A stretch of DNA of 41,265 nucleotides from positions 1 through 41,265 of the IMG/VR virus record IMGVR_UViG_3300025133_000252; one strand, 5' to 3'. The DNA comes from a virus. The notes below the pieces were generated by a model, which was not told where the DNA came from, made no database searches, and saw only the letters and a list, made by a program, of their open reading frames with translations. Both the position numbers and the translations under genes were made by a program. Positions 12,889-20,766 of the stretch are shown here, one piece after another. Numbering within the stretch: position 1 is the first letter of the stretch; the number at the start of each line of letters is the position of its first letter.

Positions 12889-13173
12889 ATGACCCCTGAC
12901 CGCACCCCCGCCGCCGCCGAGGACGCCCTCCCCGTGGCCAAGACCAAGTACGACACGAAGGAGAGCGCGAAGACGGTTGATGCCTTCCAACTAGGCACCG
13001 ACCCGGCCCCCCAGTGGTTCCTCGACCTCGGCGGTGCCCTCGTCATTGACAATGCCGCCTGGGTGGTCCAAATCGGCGGCCTCACCGCCGTCCCCGGCAG
13101 CTGGATCGTGAACCACCCCACCATCGGCCCGCGCATCTACACTGACGCCGAGTTCAAGGCACTCTTTCAGTGA
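12889..13173 (+). CDS. Small conserved phage protein, 94 aa, upstream of terminase
   Basis: The start at 12889 (MTPDRTPAAAEDALPVAKTK) is chosen because the longer frame covers the hairpin region. The C-terminal half (WVVQIGGLTAVPGSWIVNHP, then GPRIYTDAEFKALFQ) recalls a common phage mini-protein with '..PGDWIV.G..GE.Y....F...F'. These proteins are uncharacterised. The stop overlaps the GTG start of the terminase gene (GTGA), so the two are translationally coupled. It could be a terminase helper, but there is no evidence for that beyond position. Confidence 0.7.
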   Translation: MTPDRTPAAAEDALPVAKTKYDTKESAKTVDAFQLGTDPAPQWFLDLGGALVIDNAAWVVQIGGLTAVPGSWIVNHPTIGPRIYTDAEFKALFQ

Positions 13174-14819
13174 CCCCGCGCCTGACCCACACCCACACGC
13201 CGGCCGCGATCCGAGAAGCCACCCTGCGCATCTTCAACGACCCGATCGCGCTAGCAGAAGCCCTCGGCTACAACGGAACACCGACGATCGCACCTGACCC
13301 CAAGTCAGGGGAGCCAACGGTACTCCAGCGCAAGGTCTTCGGGGCGTTCCACCGCCGGATGCTCGACCACGCCCACTCGGGCCCACGCACAAGCACTGTC
13401 GTACCTAGGGGGCATGCCAAGAGCACAGTGCTCACGGTCTGCGACACGATCCACCACCTCTTGCGCCACCCCCACTCGCGCAACCTCATTGCGTGCGCCA
13501 CCCTCGACCTCGCCCGTAAGCTAGTAGGTGAGATCAGAGATAGGCTGAACGGCGACCTCGAGCTGCTCCCTGGCCTCTTCCTGCCCGTCCGCGACGCCTT
13601 CCCGTGGCTCGCGGTGCGCGGCGACCTCCGCAAGCAGGGCCCGGCCGACCAGTTCAATATCGTCGGCCGCGAGGGCAAGGGCCGCGAGCCGTCGGTCTTC
13701 GCTGCCTCGGTCGAATCCAACCTCGCCGGCAACCACCCGACCAGGGCGGTGGTCGACGACCCGTCCAACGAGCAGAACAGCCGGACCTACGCCCGCCGCC
13801 GCAAGGTCATCGAGTTCATTGAGACACTTGAGCCGCTGATGTTCGCGCCCGACTCGCCGATCTACCACATCGGGACGCCGTGGGCCTTCCAGGACGTCAC
13901 CGCGTACCTCGAGCGCCGCGAGGACTGGACGCAGTTCCGGTTCGGCGTCTGGGACGGATACAATCCCGAGACATTGAAACAGGACGGTAAAGGGCCCGGC
14001 CCCGACGGCGCATGGCCGGTCTGCCCGTCGTTCCTCACGGCCGAGGAGATCGTCGACAAGCAGAAGAACCTCGCCAAGACCTTCTTCGCCGCCCAGTACC
14101 TCTGCCAGCCGGTCCCGTCGGACGAGGCCCTCTTCGACCCTGCGCTCGTCGCCGCCGCAACGGACGAAGACCTGACCCTCGACGCCCTTCCCCCGGCGCC
14201 CAAGGTGCTGCTCTACGACCCGGTCGCCCGCATGGACGACAACACGCGCGGCGACCTCAACGGCATCATCGTGGCCAAGGTCATCCCGGCCCACGCGCTC
14301 GGCCTCGTTGGCTTCGAGCCGGACAGGAACATCTTTGTCCCGGTCGAGGCACTTGAGCTGGCCGGCGGCGCCGACAGCGCCGTCAGCTGGCTCGAAGAGG
14401 TCGGCGTCCCCAACCACAAGGAGGAGCTGCAGGCGCTCTGGGTCGAGGATGTCGCCGCCCAATCGCTGTTCAAGCCGTGGCTCGAGGAGCGCGGCAAGCT
14501 CGACGGCGTCGCCATCCGGGGCCAGAAGATCGGCAACGCGGCCCTTGCCTTTCGGCTCATGGGGTTGCAGACCGCGATGCGGAAGGGGTACCTTAGGTTG
14601 CCGCCCGAGTTCCCCGGCCGCGACCTCTTGGTCCAGCGCCTCATTGAGTATCCGCTCTCGGATTCGGACGATCTGATCTCTGCCCTCGCGCTGTTGAGCA
14701 CCCAAGCCGACCGGCGCGGCACGCCTCCGGGGCTCACGCCGCTCGACGAGCGGAACACCCCAACGACCCTCTGGACACCCCAGATGAACGGAGCATCCAA
14801 CGATGGCTGGCCAAGCTAG
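13170..14819 (+). CDS. Terminase large subunit (T7-like group), 549 aa
   Basis: The DNA-packaging motor. The ATPase domain shows Walker A as PRGHAKST (residues 79-86), Walker B as AVVDD (193-197) and the coupling region IGTPW (about 234-238). The nuclease half includes LLYDPVARMDDNTRGDLNG (about 348-366) and further acidic residues in WVEDVAAQ. These suit the RNase H-like terminase nuclease. The PRGHAKS form of Walker A is typical of terminases from T7-type podoviruses, which often leave direct terminal repeats; that packaging type is inferred only. It starts at a GTG overlapping the previous stop, and its last 17 bases overlap the portal gene. Confidence 0.92.
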   Translation: MTPRLTHTHTPAAIREATLRIFNDPIALAEALGYNGTPTIAPDPKSGEPTVLQRKVFGAFHRRMLDHAHSGPRTSTVVPRGHAKSTVLTVCDTIHHLLRHPHSRNLIACATLDLARKLVGEIRDRLNGDLELLPGLFLPVRDAFPWLAVRGDLRKQGPADQFNIVGREGKGREPSVFAASVESNLAGNHPTRAVVDDPSNEQNSRTYARRRKVIEFIETLEPLMFAPDSPIYHIGTPWAFQDVTAYLERREDWTQFRFGVWDGYNPETLKQDGKGPGPDGAWPVCPSFLTAEEIVDKQKNLAKTFFAAQYLCQPVPSDEALFDPALVAAATDEDLTLDALPPAPKVLLYDPVARMDDNTRGDLNGIIVAKVIPAHALGLVGFEPDRNIFVPVEALELAGGADSAVSWLEEVGVPNHKEELQALWVEDVAAQSLFKPWLEERGKLDGVAIRGQKIGNAALAFRLMGLQTAMRKGYLRLPPEFPGRDLLVQRLIEYPLSDSDDLISALALLSTQADRRGTPPGLTPLDERNTPTTLWTPQMNGASNDGWPS

Positions 14820-16809
14820 GCTCAACGAAGACGCCCAGGCGCACCTCAAGTCCCTCTTCGAGACGGCCCGCGAGGCCCTGTCCGCGCCACTCAAGGAGAA
14901 TCAGAAGCTCATCTCGGACATCTACACCGGGCGTGACCCGGCGTCGTTGGCCCAGATATTCATCGGAGAGCAGGGCATCCCGGTCGCCGATCTCGTCGAG
15001 GCCGAGAAGACCGCGTCGTGGCGACCGCCGCAGACCACCGCGAACCTCTTCTTGTCGCGGGTCCGGCAGCTGGTGAGCAACCTCACCCCGGGTGTCCCGT
15101 CCTTCCGGTCGAAGGCCCGCGTCTCCGGCGCCGCCCGCCTCTCCGACGACCAGAACAAGATCATGCGGATCCTCACGGACCGTGGTGATCTCCGCGCCGC
15201 CGCTCGCCGCGCCGCCTTCCTCGGGCTGCTCTCGCCCTACTTCGGGGTCAAGATATGCCTGGACGGAAAGCCAAAGGCCGGCGAGGAGCATCCCCTGGAC
15301 CAAGTCCAGTTCAAGGCGCTGGAGCCGGGCGTCTGCGGCTACGAGCCCTTCCTCCGTCGCTTCGTGTGGCACGCCTACACGATGCAGTACGGCGACCTCC
15401 CCGCCACCTGGATCCCGGCCGAGTGGAAGGAAGCCACGGGCGAGGAGCCCAAGCCCTACGACCTCGTCCGCGTCACCGAGCTGTACCACGAGGGCATCAA
15501 CACGGGCTCGACGGAGTCCGGTTGCCCCATGTCGGTGTTCGTTGAGCGCAACGCGCCCGAAGAGCCGGACGCGGTCCAGCTCGATCCGAGCGGCACCCTG
15601 CCCCAGCAGGACCACCTCGGCGTCTACGCGACGACCGAGATGCTGCCCGCCTGCCCCATCATCCTGAACAACTTCCTCGACGCGGCTCCCGACGAGGACA
15701 TCCCGGCGGCGGAAGTGCTCTCGTGGATCCCGTTGATGAGGATGATCGTCCAGACCCTCGTGCAGATCGAGCGCGAGATCCGGACGTCGAACAACACCAT
15801 CCTCTACGACAAGACCGCCATCAAGAAGGAGGTCATCGACTTCCTCCAGGGCGCGGTGCCCGGCGCTCGTGTCTTCGTCCCGGTCGATGCCGACGACAAC
15901 AGTCGTGGTGTGAACGCCACCATGCGGCCGGTCGAGCAGAACAGCGAGCTGGACAAGTACCTCGCCGCACTCTCGGCCTACCTCCGTCTCTTCGACGACG
16001 TGACCGGCGTGTCGCCCAGCGATCGGGGCCAGCCGGCCGGCGGTCGCCGTTCCGCGCACGAGGCCGCTGCCATCACCGAGGCCGCTGCCCGGCGGACCCA
16101 GGACCGGCTCGAGGTCATGGCCGGCATGTGGACCAAGATCGCCCAGGTGCTCTTCGCCTACCAGCGCAATATCTTCGGTGCGACGGTCGAGGTCCCGCTG
16201 CAGAACGGCATGGTCGAGACCCTCGCGGTGCCCAACCCGAAGACCGCCAAGTTCGCCTTCGATGTGGACCCCGTTGAGCTGGGCCACCTGTCCAATAGCG
16301 GCGACCTGAACGCCCAGATGCAGTGGCTCACCGTGCTCACTCGGTCGCAGCAGGCCTTCGCCACGGGGATGCCCCGCATGATCCGCGAGGCCTTGCGCAG
16401 GCTGGGCATGACGATGGGCATCGAGGATGTCGAGCTGTACCTGGGTGCTCCGACCATCGAGGTCGGCCCCGAGGAGCGTTTCATCGAGCACCTCCAGACC
16501 CAGAAGCCGATCGTGGTGCTCGCTGATGACCAGCACGACATGTTCATGGCCTACTACACCCGGATGCAACAGGCCACCATCACCCGCCAAGGCGATGAGC
16601 AGCAGATCCTTGAGCTGCAACAGGCCATCGACCTGCACCGTTCCTACGCGGCCCAGAGCGCCAGCGTCATCAACCCCGGTCAGCTCGGCGATATCGTCCC
16701 GGGCGTCGGTGCCGGCGCAGGGGAGGTCGACAACAACCTCGCTGCTGCCTTCGCCACGGGCGGCGCCCCGTCGGCCGTGCCGCAGCAGGACATCGGCGCC
16801 GGCTTCTAG
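14803..16809 (+). CDS. Portal (head-tail connector) protein, 668 aa
   Basis: It forms the dodecameric ring at the capsid vertex through which DNA passes. Support comes from position directly after terL, a length typical of podovirus portals, and the segment at about residues 395-440 (DRGQPAGGRRSAHEAAAITE, followed by a long helix with RRTQDRLEVMAGMW). This matches the 'G..TA.E...I......R' stem region seen in T7-like portals. The C-terminus becomes Gly/Ala-rich (about 625-668) and is likely disordered. It overlaps terL by 17 bases. No truncation is apparent. Confidence 0.88.
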   Translation: MAGQARLNEDAQAHLKSLFETAREALSAPLKENQKLISDIYTGRDPASLAQIFIGEQGIPVADLVEAEKTASWRPPQTTANLFLSRVRQLVSNLTPGVPSFRSKARVSGAARLSDDQNKIMRILTDRGDLRAAARRAAFLGLLSPYFGVKICLDGKPKAGEEHPLDQVQFKALEPGVCGYEPFLRRFVWHAYTMQYGDLPATWIPAEWKEATGEEPKPYDLVRVTELYHEGINTGSTESGCPMSVFVERNAPEEPDAVQLDPSGTLPQQDHLGVYATTEMLPACPIILNNFLDAAPDEDIPAAEVLSWIPLMRMIVQTLVQIEREIRTSNNTILYDKTAIKKEVIDFLQGAVPGARVFVPVDADDNSRGVNATMRPVEQNSELDKYLAALSAYLRLFDDVTGVSPSDRGQPAGGRRSAHEAAAITEAAARRTQDRLEVMAGMWTKIAQVLFAYQRNIFGATVEVPLQNGMVETLAVPNPKTAKFAFDVDPVELGHLSNSGDLNAQMQWLTVLTRSQQAFATGMPRMIREALRRLGMTMGIEDVELYLGAPTIEVGPEERFIEHLQTQKPIVVLADDQHDMFMAYYTRMQQATITRQGDEQQILELQQAIDLHRSYAAQSASVINPGQLGDIVPGVGAGAGEVDNNLAAAFATGGAPSAVPQQDIGAGF

Positions 16810-16822
16810 TCAGGTACCCCGC

Positions 16823-17212
16823 ATGATCTACCCCTTCAAGTGTCGCCAGTGCGCCCACCCCTTCGATGTGAGTCGCTCGATGAGCGTCGATGGACCCGAG
16901 CCCTGTCCTCTGTGCAAGCGGCCCTGCGAGCAGGACTACTCCCGCAAGACGGTGAACAGTCACGTCTCCACCGAGGGCGACTGGACCGGCGGCAAGGCGA
17001 TCCTGCAGCTGCCCAAGGACCACCCTGACTACATGGTCACCAACCGGAACGACATGGCCGACGCCTACAAGCGCAATGGTCTCTGCATGGATACGGGCAA
17101 GTTCGTGTCCAAGGAGGCCCAGGTCAAGGCCACCATCCCGCGTGGGACGGCCCAAGAAGCCGCCCTGTCCAACCCTGATCTCGCCGTCGGCGGAGTCAGG
17201 GAAGAGTCTTGA
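16823..17212 (+). CDS. FmdB-type zinc-ribbon protein in the head operon, 129 aa
   Basis: The N-terminus MIYPFKCRQCAHPFDVSRSM, followed by EPCPLCKRPCEQDYSR, has the CxxC...CPxC arrangement of FmdB-like zinc ribbons. The remainder (about 55-129) is unrecognised and holds a basic segment VKATIPRG. Start 16823 is supported by CAGGTACC upstream and by falling after the portal stop. Proteins of this type occur beside portal and scaffold genes in other phages, and their role is not known. It could assist capsid assembly or be a virion component. Confidence 0.72.
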   Translation: MIYPFKCRQCAHPFDVSRSMSVDGPEPCPLCKRPCEQDYSRKTVNSHVSTEGDWTGGKAILQLPKDHPDYMVTNRNDMADAYKRNGLCMDTGKFVSKEAQVKATIPRGTAQEAALSNPDLAVGGVREES

Positions 17213-17240
17213 TTTTCCCACCCGTATCCCCTACCGTGAA

Positions 17241-17256
17241 CCCTGGAACTCCAGGG
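17241..17256 (+). terminator. Short intercistronic hairpin before the scaffold gene
   Basis: CCCTGG and CCAGGG pair around AACT in the 69-base gap between the zinc-ribbon and scaffold genes. There is no T-tract, so it is more likely an mRNA processing or stability element that adjusts head-protein levels than a full terminator. Confidence 0.35.
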
Positions 17257-17281
17257 GTCGCCCGAGCCAATCGAGGTAACC

Positions 17282-17992
17282 GTGGCTGAAGAGAAACCCA
17301 ACGAGTCCGACGTCAACGAGCAGAAGCCTGCGGGTAGCTCGTCCAATGAGGAGGCGTCCGACCAGACGTTGAACCTCGCCGACGAAGCCAGCAATGCGGC
17401 GGCAAACAAGCCGCGCTCGAAGGACACCAGTTCTTTGGACGACCTGAACCTCGACGACGACGCCCGCAAGGCGATCGAGTCGTACGTCAGCAAGTCCGTC
17501 AACGACGCAGTCGCTAAGCACGACCGCCGCACCAAGCGCAAGGCCGAAGAGGCGGGGCACATGACCCGCAACGAGGTCGAGACGCTGCTGGCCGAGAAGG
17601 ATGCGGAATCCACCCGCCGAATCGAGGCTCGAGAGCGGTTCCTGTCGGTGCTCGGAGAGGACGGGATCACCCCGGGCTCCGACTCCTACAAGAAGGTCGA
17701 GCAGGCGTACCGCGATGGGATCGACGACGGGGCCTTCACCCCGCAGATCCTCCTCACCGAGGCGGGTGTTCGCACCCTGGTCGCTGTCGCTGGTGTCTCG
17801 TCGAAGACGGCCGAGCGAGGAGAGCGAGGCGCCGGGCCCCAGAGTGGGCTCGCCGGCAACCTCCCCGAGGGTTCGCGCATCACGCAGGGCGGCGACGTCC
17901 AGCTGAACGCCGACAACCCTGACGACCCCAACAAGGGGATGCGACAGCGAATGAACGAGGCGATGGCCGACGCACTCCGCAAGCAATCCTGA
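17282..17992 (+). CDS. Scaffolding-like protein, 236 aa, GTG start
   Basis: Assigned by position directly before the major capsid gene and by composition. The N-terminal 70 residues are acidic, Asn/Ser-rich and disordered. A charged helical middle (DDDARKAIESYVSKSVNDAV, then MTRNEVETLLAEKDAESTRR) follows, and the C-terminal helix (MRQRMNEAMADALRKQS) is basic. Podovirus scaffolds have this layout, with the C-terminal basic helix contacting the coat protein. The GTG at 17282 has GAGGTAAC at proper spacing. No sequence family was recognised. Confidence 0.75.
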   Translation: MAEEKPNESDVNEQKPAGSSSNEEASDQTLNLADEASNAAANKPRSKDTSSLDDLNLDDDARKAIESYVSKSVNDAVAKHDRRTKRKAEEAGHMTRNEVETLLAEKDAESTRRIEARERFLSVLGEDGITPGSDSYKKVEQAYRDGIDDGAFTPQILLTEAGVRTLVAVAGVSSKTAERGERGAGPQSGLAGNLPEGSRITQGGDVQLNADNPDDPNKGMRQRMNEAMADALRKQS

Positions 17993-18006
17993 CCCCAGCC
18001 TGACTC

Positions 18007-19152
18007 ATGGCAACTCCCGCATACAACCAGACTCTCGACACCCTCGTCTCGACCGCGCTCGAGACGTACACCCGCAACCCGGCCAACGCCCTCACCAACT
18101 GTGGTGAGAAGTTCCTGCAGACCGCCGCCCGCATGGGCCGGCTGTTCGTGGTGAACGACGCCGAGACGCTCCGTCACCCGCTGCTCATCGGCCACGGTGA
18201 GAACTCCTCGCTCTACACCCCGGACACTCTGTCCGGCACGCCCGACGGCGAGAACAACCTGTCGGCGAGCGCGAAGGAGATCCTGACCATGGCGATGTTC
18301 CACCTCGTCGCCGGCACGCGGAACATCAACTTCCCGCAGAGCCAGCCGCCCGGCAACCTCATCGACTACGTCTCCAGCGTCGTCGATGCGAACATGATGA
18401 AGGTCTTCAACGAGGAAGAGATCCTGTTCGTGCAGGGCGACGCGCCGGGTTCGTCCGGCACGCTCGCGCTCAACGCGCCGATGACGACCGACACCGACTA
18501 CAACGCCGGCTACCCGATGTCGTTGATGTCGCTGCTGTACTCCAGCTCGACGCCCGCCGCCGTGGCGGACGGCGACACCACCAACGAGTCCTTCGCCAAC
18601 GTGAAGGTCGACGACGTGCCGAAGTGGCAACCGAAGCACACCGCTGCGACGGATACCGACCACTCGACGATGATCTCTGACCTCCAGAACATCATCAACG
18701 ACTCGAGCTACAGCGGCGTCGAGCGCCCGACCCACGTGTACATGGTCCAGGAATCCTTCGAGAAGTTCCTGGCCCTGCACCGCACGCTCGGCGCCCTGCC
18801 GGACCCGGTCCAGGCCAACCTCGGCAAGGAAGGCTCGATGCCCTTCGGCGGGGTCACCGTCGACTGGTCGCGCTACCTGACCCGCAACGTGCTCTGGGAT
18901 ATCACCGATCCGGAAGGCGGCACCGCCTCCTACCCGATCGTCGGTGTCAACTGGAACTCGCTCCGCCTGAACACCGTCCGCGCTGGCTCGCCCAGCCAGG
19001 ACAACCTCGGCTTCATCCGCCAGATCGGTGCCATCCAGACGCACCCGCTGCTGACGAACCTGTTCAAGCGCATCGAGTGGAAGCGCCAGTGGTCGGTTGA
19101 CGCCGGTCGCCGCTCCTTCTTCTCGCTCTACGGCAACACCACCATCGCCTAG
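18007..19152 (+). CDS. Major capsid protein, 381 aa
   Basis: The main shell protein, placed after the scaffold and before the connector as in T7-like phages. The fold is presumably HK97-like. Segments such as YIVGVNW-type strands (ASYPIVGVNWNSLRLNTVRA near residues 313-332) and MVQESFEKFLALHRTLGALP (near 247-266) suit that class, but no family signature can be proven by eye. Its size is normal for podovirus coats. The ATG at 18007 follows the scaffold stop by 14 bases and has only a weak ribosome binding site, which is odd for what should be the most abundant protein. Confidence 0.85.
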   Translation: MATPAYNQTLDTLVSTALETYTRNPANALTNCGEKFLQTAARMGRLFVVNDAETLRHPLLIGHGENSSLYTPDTLSGTPDGENNLSASAKEILTMAMFHLVAGTRNINFPQSQPPGNLIDYVSSVVDANMMKVFNEEEILFVQGDAPGSSGTLALNAPMTTDTDYNAGYPMSLMSLLYSSSTPAAVADGDTTNESFANVKVDDVPKWQPKHTAATDTDHSTMISDLQNIINDSSYSGVERPTHVYMVQESFEKFLALHRTLGALPDPVQANLGKEGSMPFGGVTVDWSRYLTRNVLWDITDPEGGTASYPIVGVNWNSLRLNTVRAGSPSQDNLGFIRQIGAIQTHPLLTNLFKRIEWKRQWSVDAGRRSFFSLYGNTTIA

Positions 19153-19160
19153 AGCACCTG

Positions 19161-20000
19161 ATGGCCACCCTGGCTGAACTGCGGACCCGCCTCAAGTCCC
19201 GTCTGGGGCTTGGGGTGGTCTCCGCTGTCGAGCAGGCACGCCTCAACGAGGCTGTCAACTCCGGCATCTCGCGGGCTCTCTCCGATGGGGCTCCTGGTTT
19301 GGCTACGGAGGTTTTCACTGGGGCCACCTATGGCTCCTTGGCCCTCACCTCGGCGGACCTGACCGCCGGCTCGAGTCTGGTTGCCGTCGTTGACGACACC
19401 ATGCTCGCTGACCACGTCTTCCCCGGCGACATCTTGGTCTTCACCGTCGGCGGTGTCACGACGAAGTACCTGATCCGGGAAGTCCCGTCAGAGGTCAGCC
19501 TTGATCTGGGCGTCGAGGTCCCGACCACCGCCTCGGCGGACTCGGCCTCGATCATCCGGCGCTCCTTGGTGCTGCCCTCCTCGGGTCAGGTGATCCGCGT
19601 CGGCCGCATCAGCGGCTCCTCGGTGCGCTGGCTGGAGCACGCGGGCTCGGCCGTCAAGGCCAACCCCTTCGGCACGGGCAAGGGCGCCGCCTTCGAGCAA
19701 CGCTTCTCGGAGGGGCACACCAAGAGCCACGCGCTGGTCTGGCCCGCACCTGACGACACCACCGAGCTGTACCTCGTTGAGCAGTCCGAGTACAAGGTCC
19801 AGATGGACGAGGACACCGACACCCTCTCCTTCCCGGAGGAGGCGGTCGATGGGATCCTCGAGCGATCGAGGCAGGCGTACCTGACCTGGATCGGTAGCGC
19901 CGATGGTGTCCAGCTGGGCGCTGCGGCCCAGGCCTCCCGTGATGTCGCCGATTCGATCCACAACAGCGGCAACGCACACCAGCTCCACCAGAGGTACTAG
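19161..20000 (+). CDS. Head-tail connector / tail-tube adaptor-like protein, 279 aa
   Basis: It lies between capsid and tail genes where T7-like phages carry the adaptor (gp11-like) protein. The first 45 residues (MATLAELRTRLKSRLGLGVV, then RLNEAVNSGISRALSDGAPG) are helical, as in adaptor rings. A beta-rich middle follows, and a long C-terminal helix begins EEAVDGILERSRQAYLTWIG. This helix-beta-helix layout supports an adaptor. The function is inferred from layout and gene order, not from a clear motif. It begins 8 bases after the capsid stop. Confidence 0.65.
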   Translation: MATLAELRTRLKSRLGLGVVSAVEQARLNEAVNSGISRALSDGAPGLATEVFTGATYGSLALTSADLTAGSSLVAVVDDTMLADHVFPGDILVFTVGGVTTKYLIREVPSEVSLDLGVEVPTTASADSASIIRRSLVLPSSGQVIRVGRISGSSVRWLEHAGSAVKANPFGTGKGAAFEQRFSEGHTKSHALVWPAPDDTTELYLVEQSEYKVQMDEDTDTLSFPEEAVDGILERSRQAYLTWIGSADGVQLGAAAQASRDVADSIHNSGNAHQLHQRY

Positions 20001-20002
20001 CC

Positions 20003-20764
20003 ATGGCCGGCGACTATTCAGGTCCCTGTTGCTGTGGGTCAGTGACCCGCATGAAGGGCGGAATCCACCCCGACACGATCAAGTCGGCCACGGTGGACCT
20101 GCACATCGAGGACTACACGACCAAGACGTTCATCAACGCCATCCTGGTCAACAAGCCCATCCACATCATCAGTGCGACGGCAGCGTACGTGGCCATCAGC
20201 CACGACACCACGGCGGGCAACGAGCACAAGCAGGTCAAGACGCGGAGCCCCTCGACTACTGCCATTGAGTGGGCGATGACCCCAGCGTCCTTCTCGCTGT
20301 TCACGCTCCCCGCCTTCGTCACCGACGACTTGGACATGGGCGGCTGGGATCCCGAGCAGGGTGGCGACTACATCGACGGGCGCGACTACATCGTGTCAGG
20401 CGCAGTGAACCCCTACACACCTCACTGGCGTATGCCCGAGGATCTGTGGGGCTACTTCTGTGACGGCGCGTTGTTCGTCGAGATGAACGCGGCGTACCAG
20501 TTCACCTGCCTGCGGGTCACTGTCAACTACGTTGACCGAGCGCAGTTCTCGCCTGCCTACCCTGACCCTGTGGGGGTCATGCAGCACTACTGGAAGTGCG
20601 CTCACGGCGACAAGGTCGAGTTCCTGGAGGGTTTCTACGGCGGCTCATCGTTCGACGTGGACTCCAGTGCGGTCGTCTCGGTAGGCTCCTCGCTGCCGGG
20701 CTCGAGTCGCCAGACCAACCCGGGCTCCTGGATCACCACGGCGCACTCCGCCCACACTTGGTAG
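20003..20764 (+). CDS. Probable structural protein, 253 aa, between connector and nozzle
   Basis: Not recognised. It starts MAGDYSGPCCCGSVTRMKGG with three adjacent cysteines, unusual for a virion protein. It is otherwise beta-rich and aromatic (LWGYFCDGALFVEMNAAYQF, VMQHYWKCAHGDKVEFLEGF), ending in a Ser-rich tail. GAGGTACTAGCC before the ATG is a good ribosome binding site. The gene sits two bases after its neighbour's stop and is followed by the nozzle gene. This places it among head-tail joining or tail components, though no enzyme motif excludes another role. The cysteine cluster may bind metal. Confidence 0.7.
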   Translation: MAGDYSGPCCCGSVTRMKGGIHPDTIKSATVDLHIEDYTTKTFINAILVNKPIHIISATAAYVAISHDTTAGNEHKQVKTRSPSTTAIEWAMTPASFSLFTLPAFVTDDLDMGGWDPEQGGDYIDGRDYIVSGAVNPYTPHWRMPEDLWGYFCDGALFVEMNAAYQFTCLRVTVNYVDRAQFSPAYPDPVGVMQHYWKCAHGDKVEFLEGFYGGSSFDVDSSAVVSVGSSLPGSSRQTNPGSWITTAHSAHTW

Positions 20765-20766
20765 CC

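Noticed and set aside
14734-16638. 634-codon open frame on the minus strand opposite terL and portal
   Set aside because: It mirrors the strong codon bias of the sense genes, encodes low-complexity Val/Leu/Asp/Glu/Arg-rich sequence, and has no ribosome binding site or family likeness.
17686-19044. 452-codon minus-strand frame opposite scaffold and capsid
   Set aside because: Shadow of the GC-rich sense genes; sequence is Arg/Val/Gly-rich without recognisable domains.
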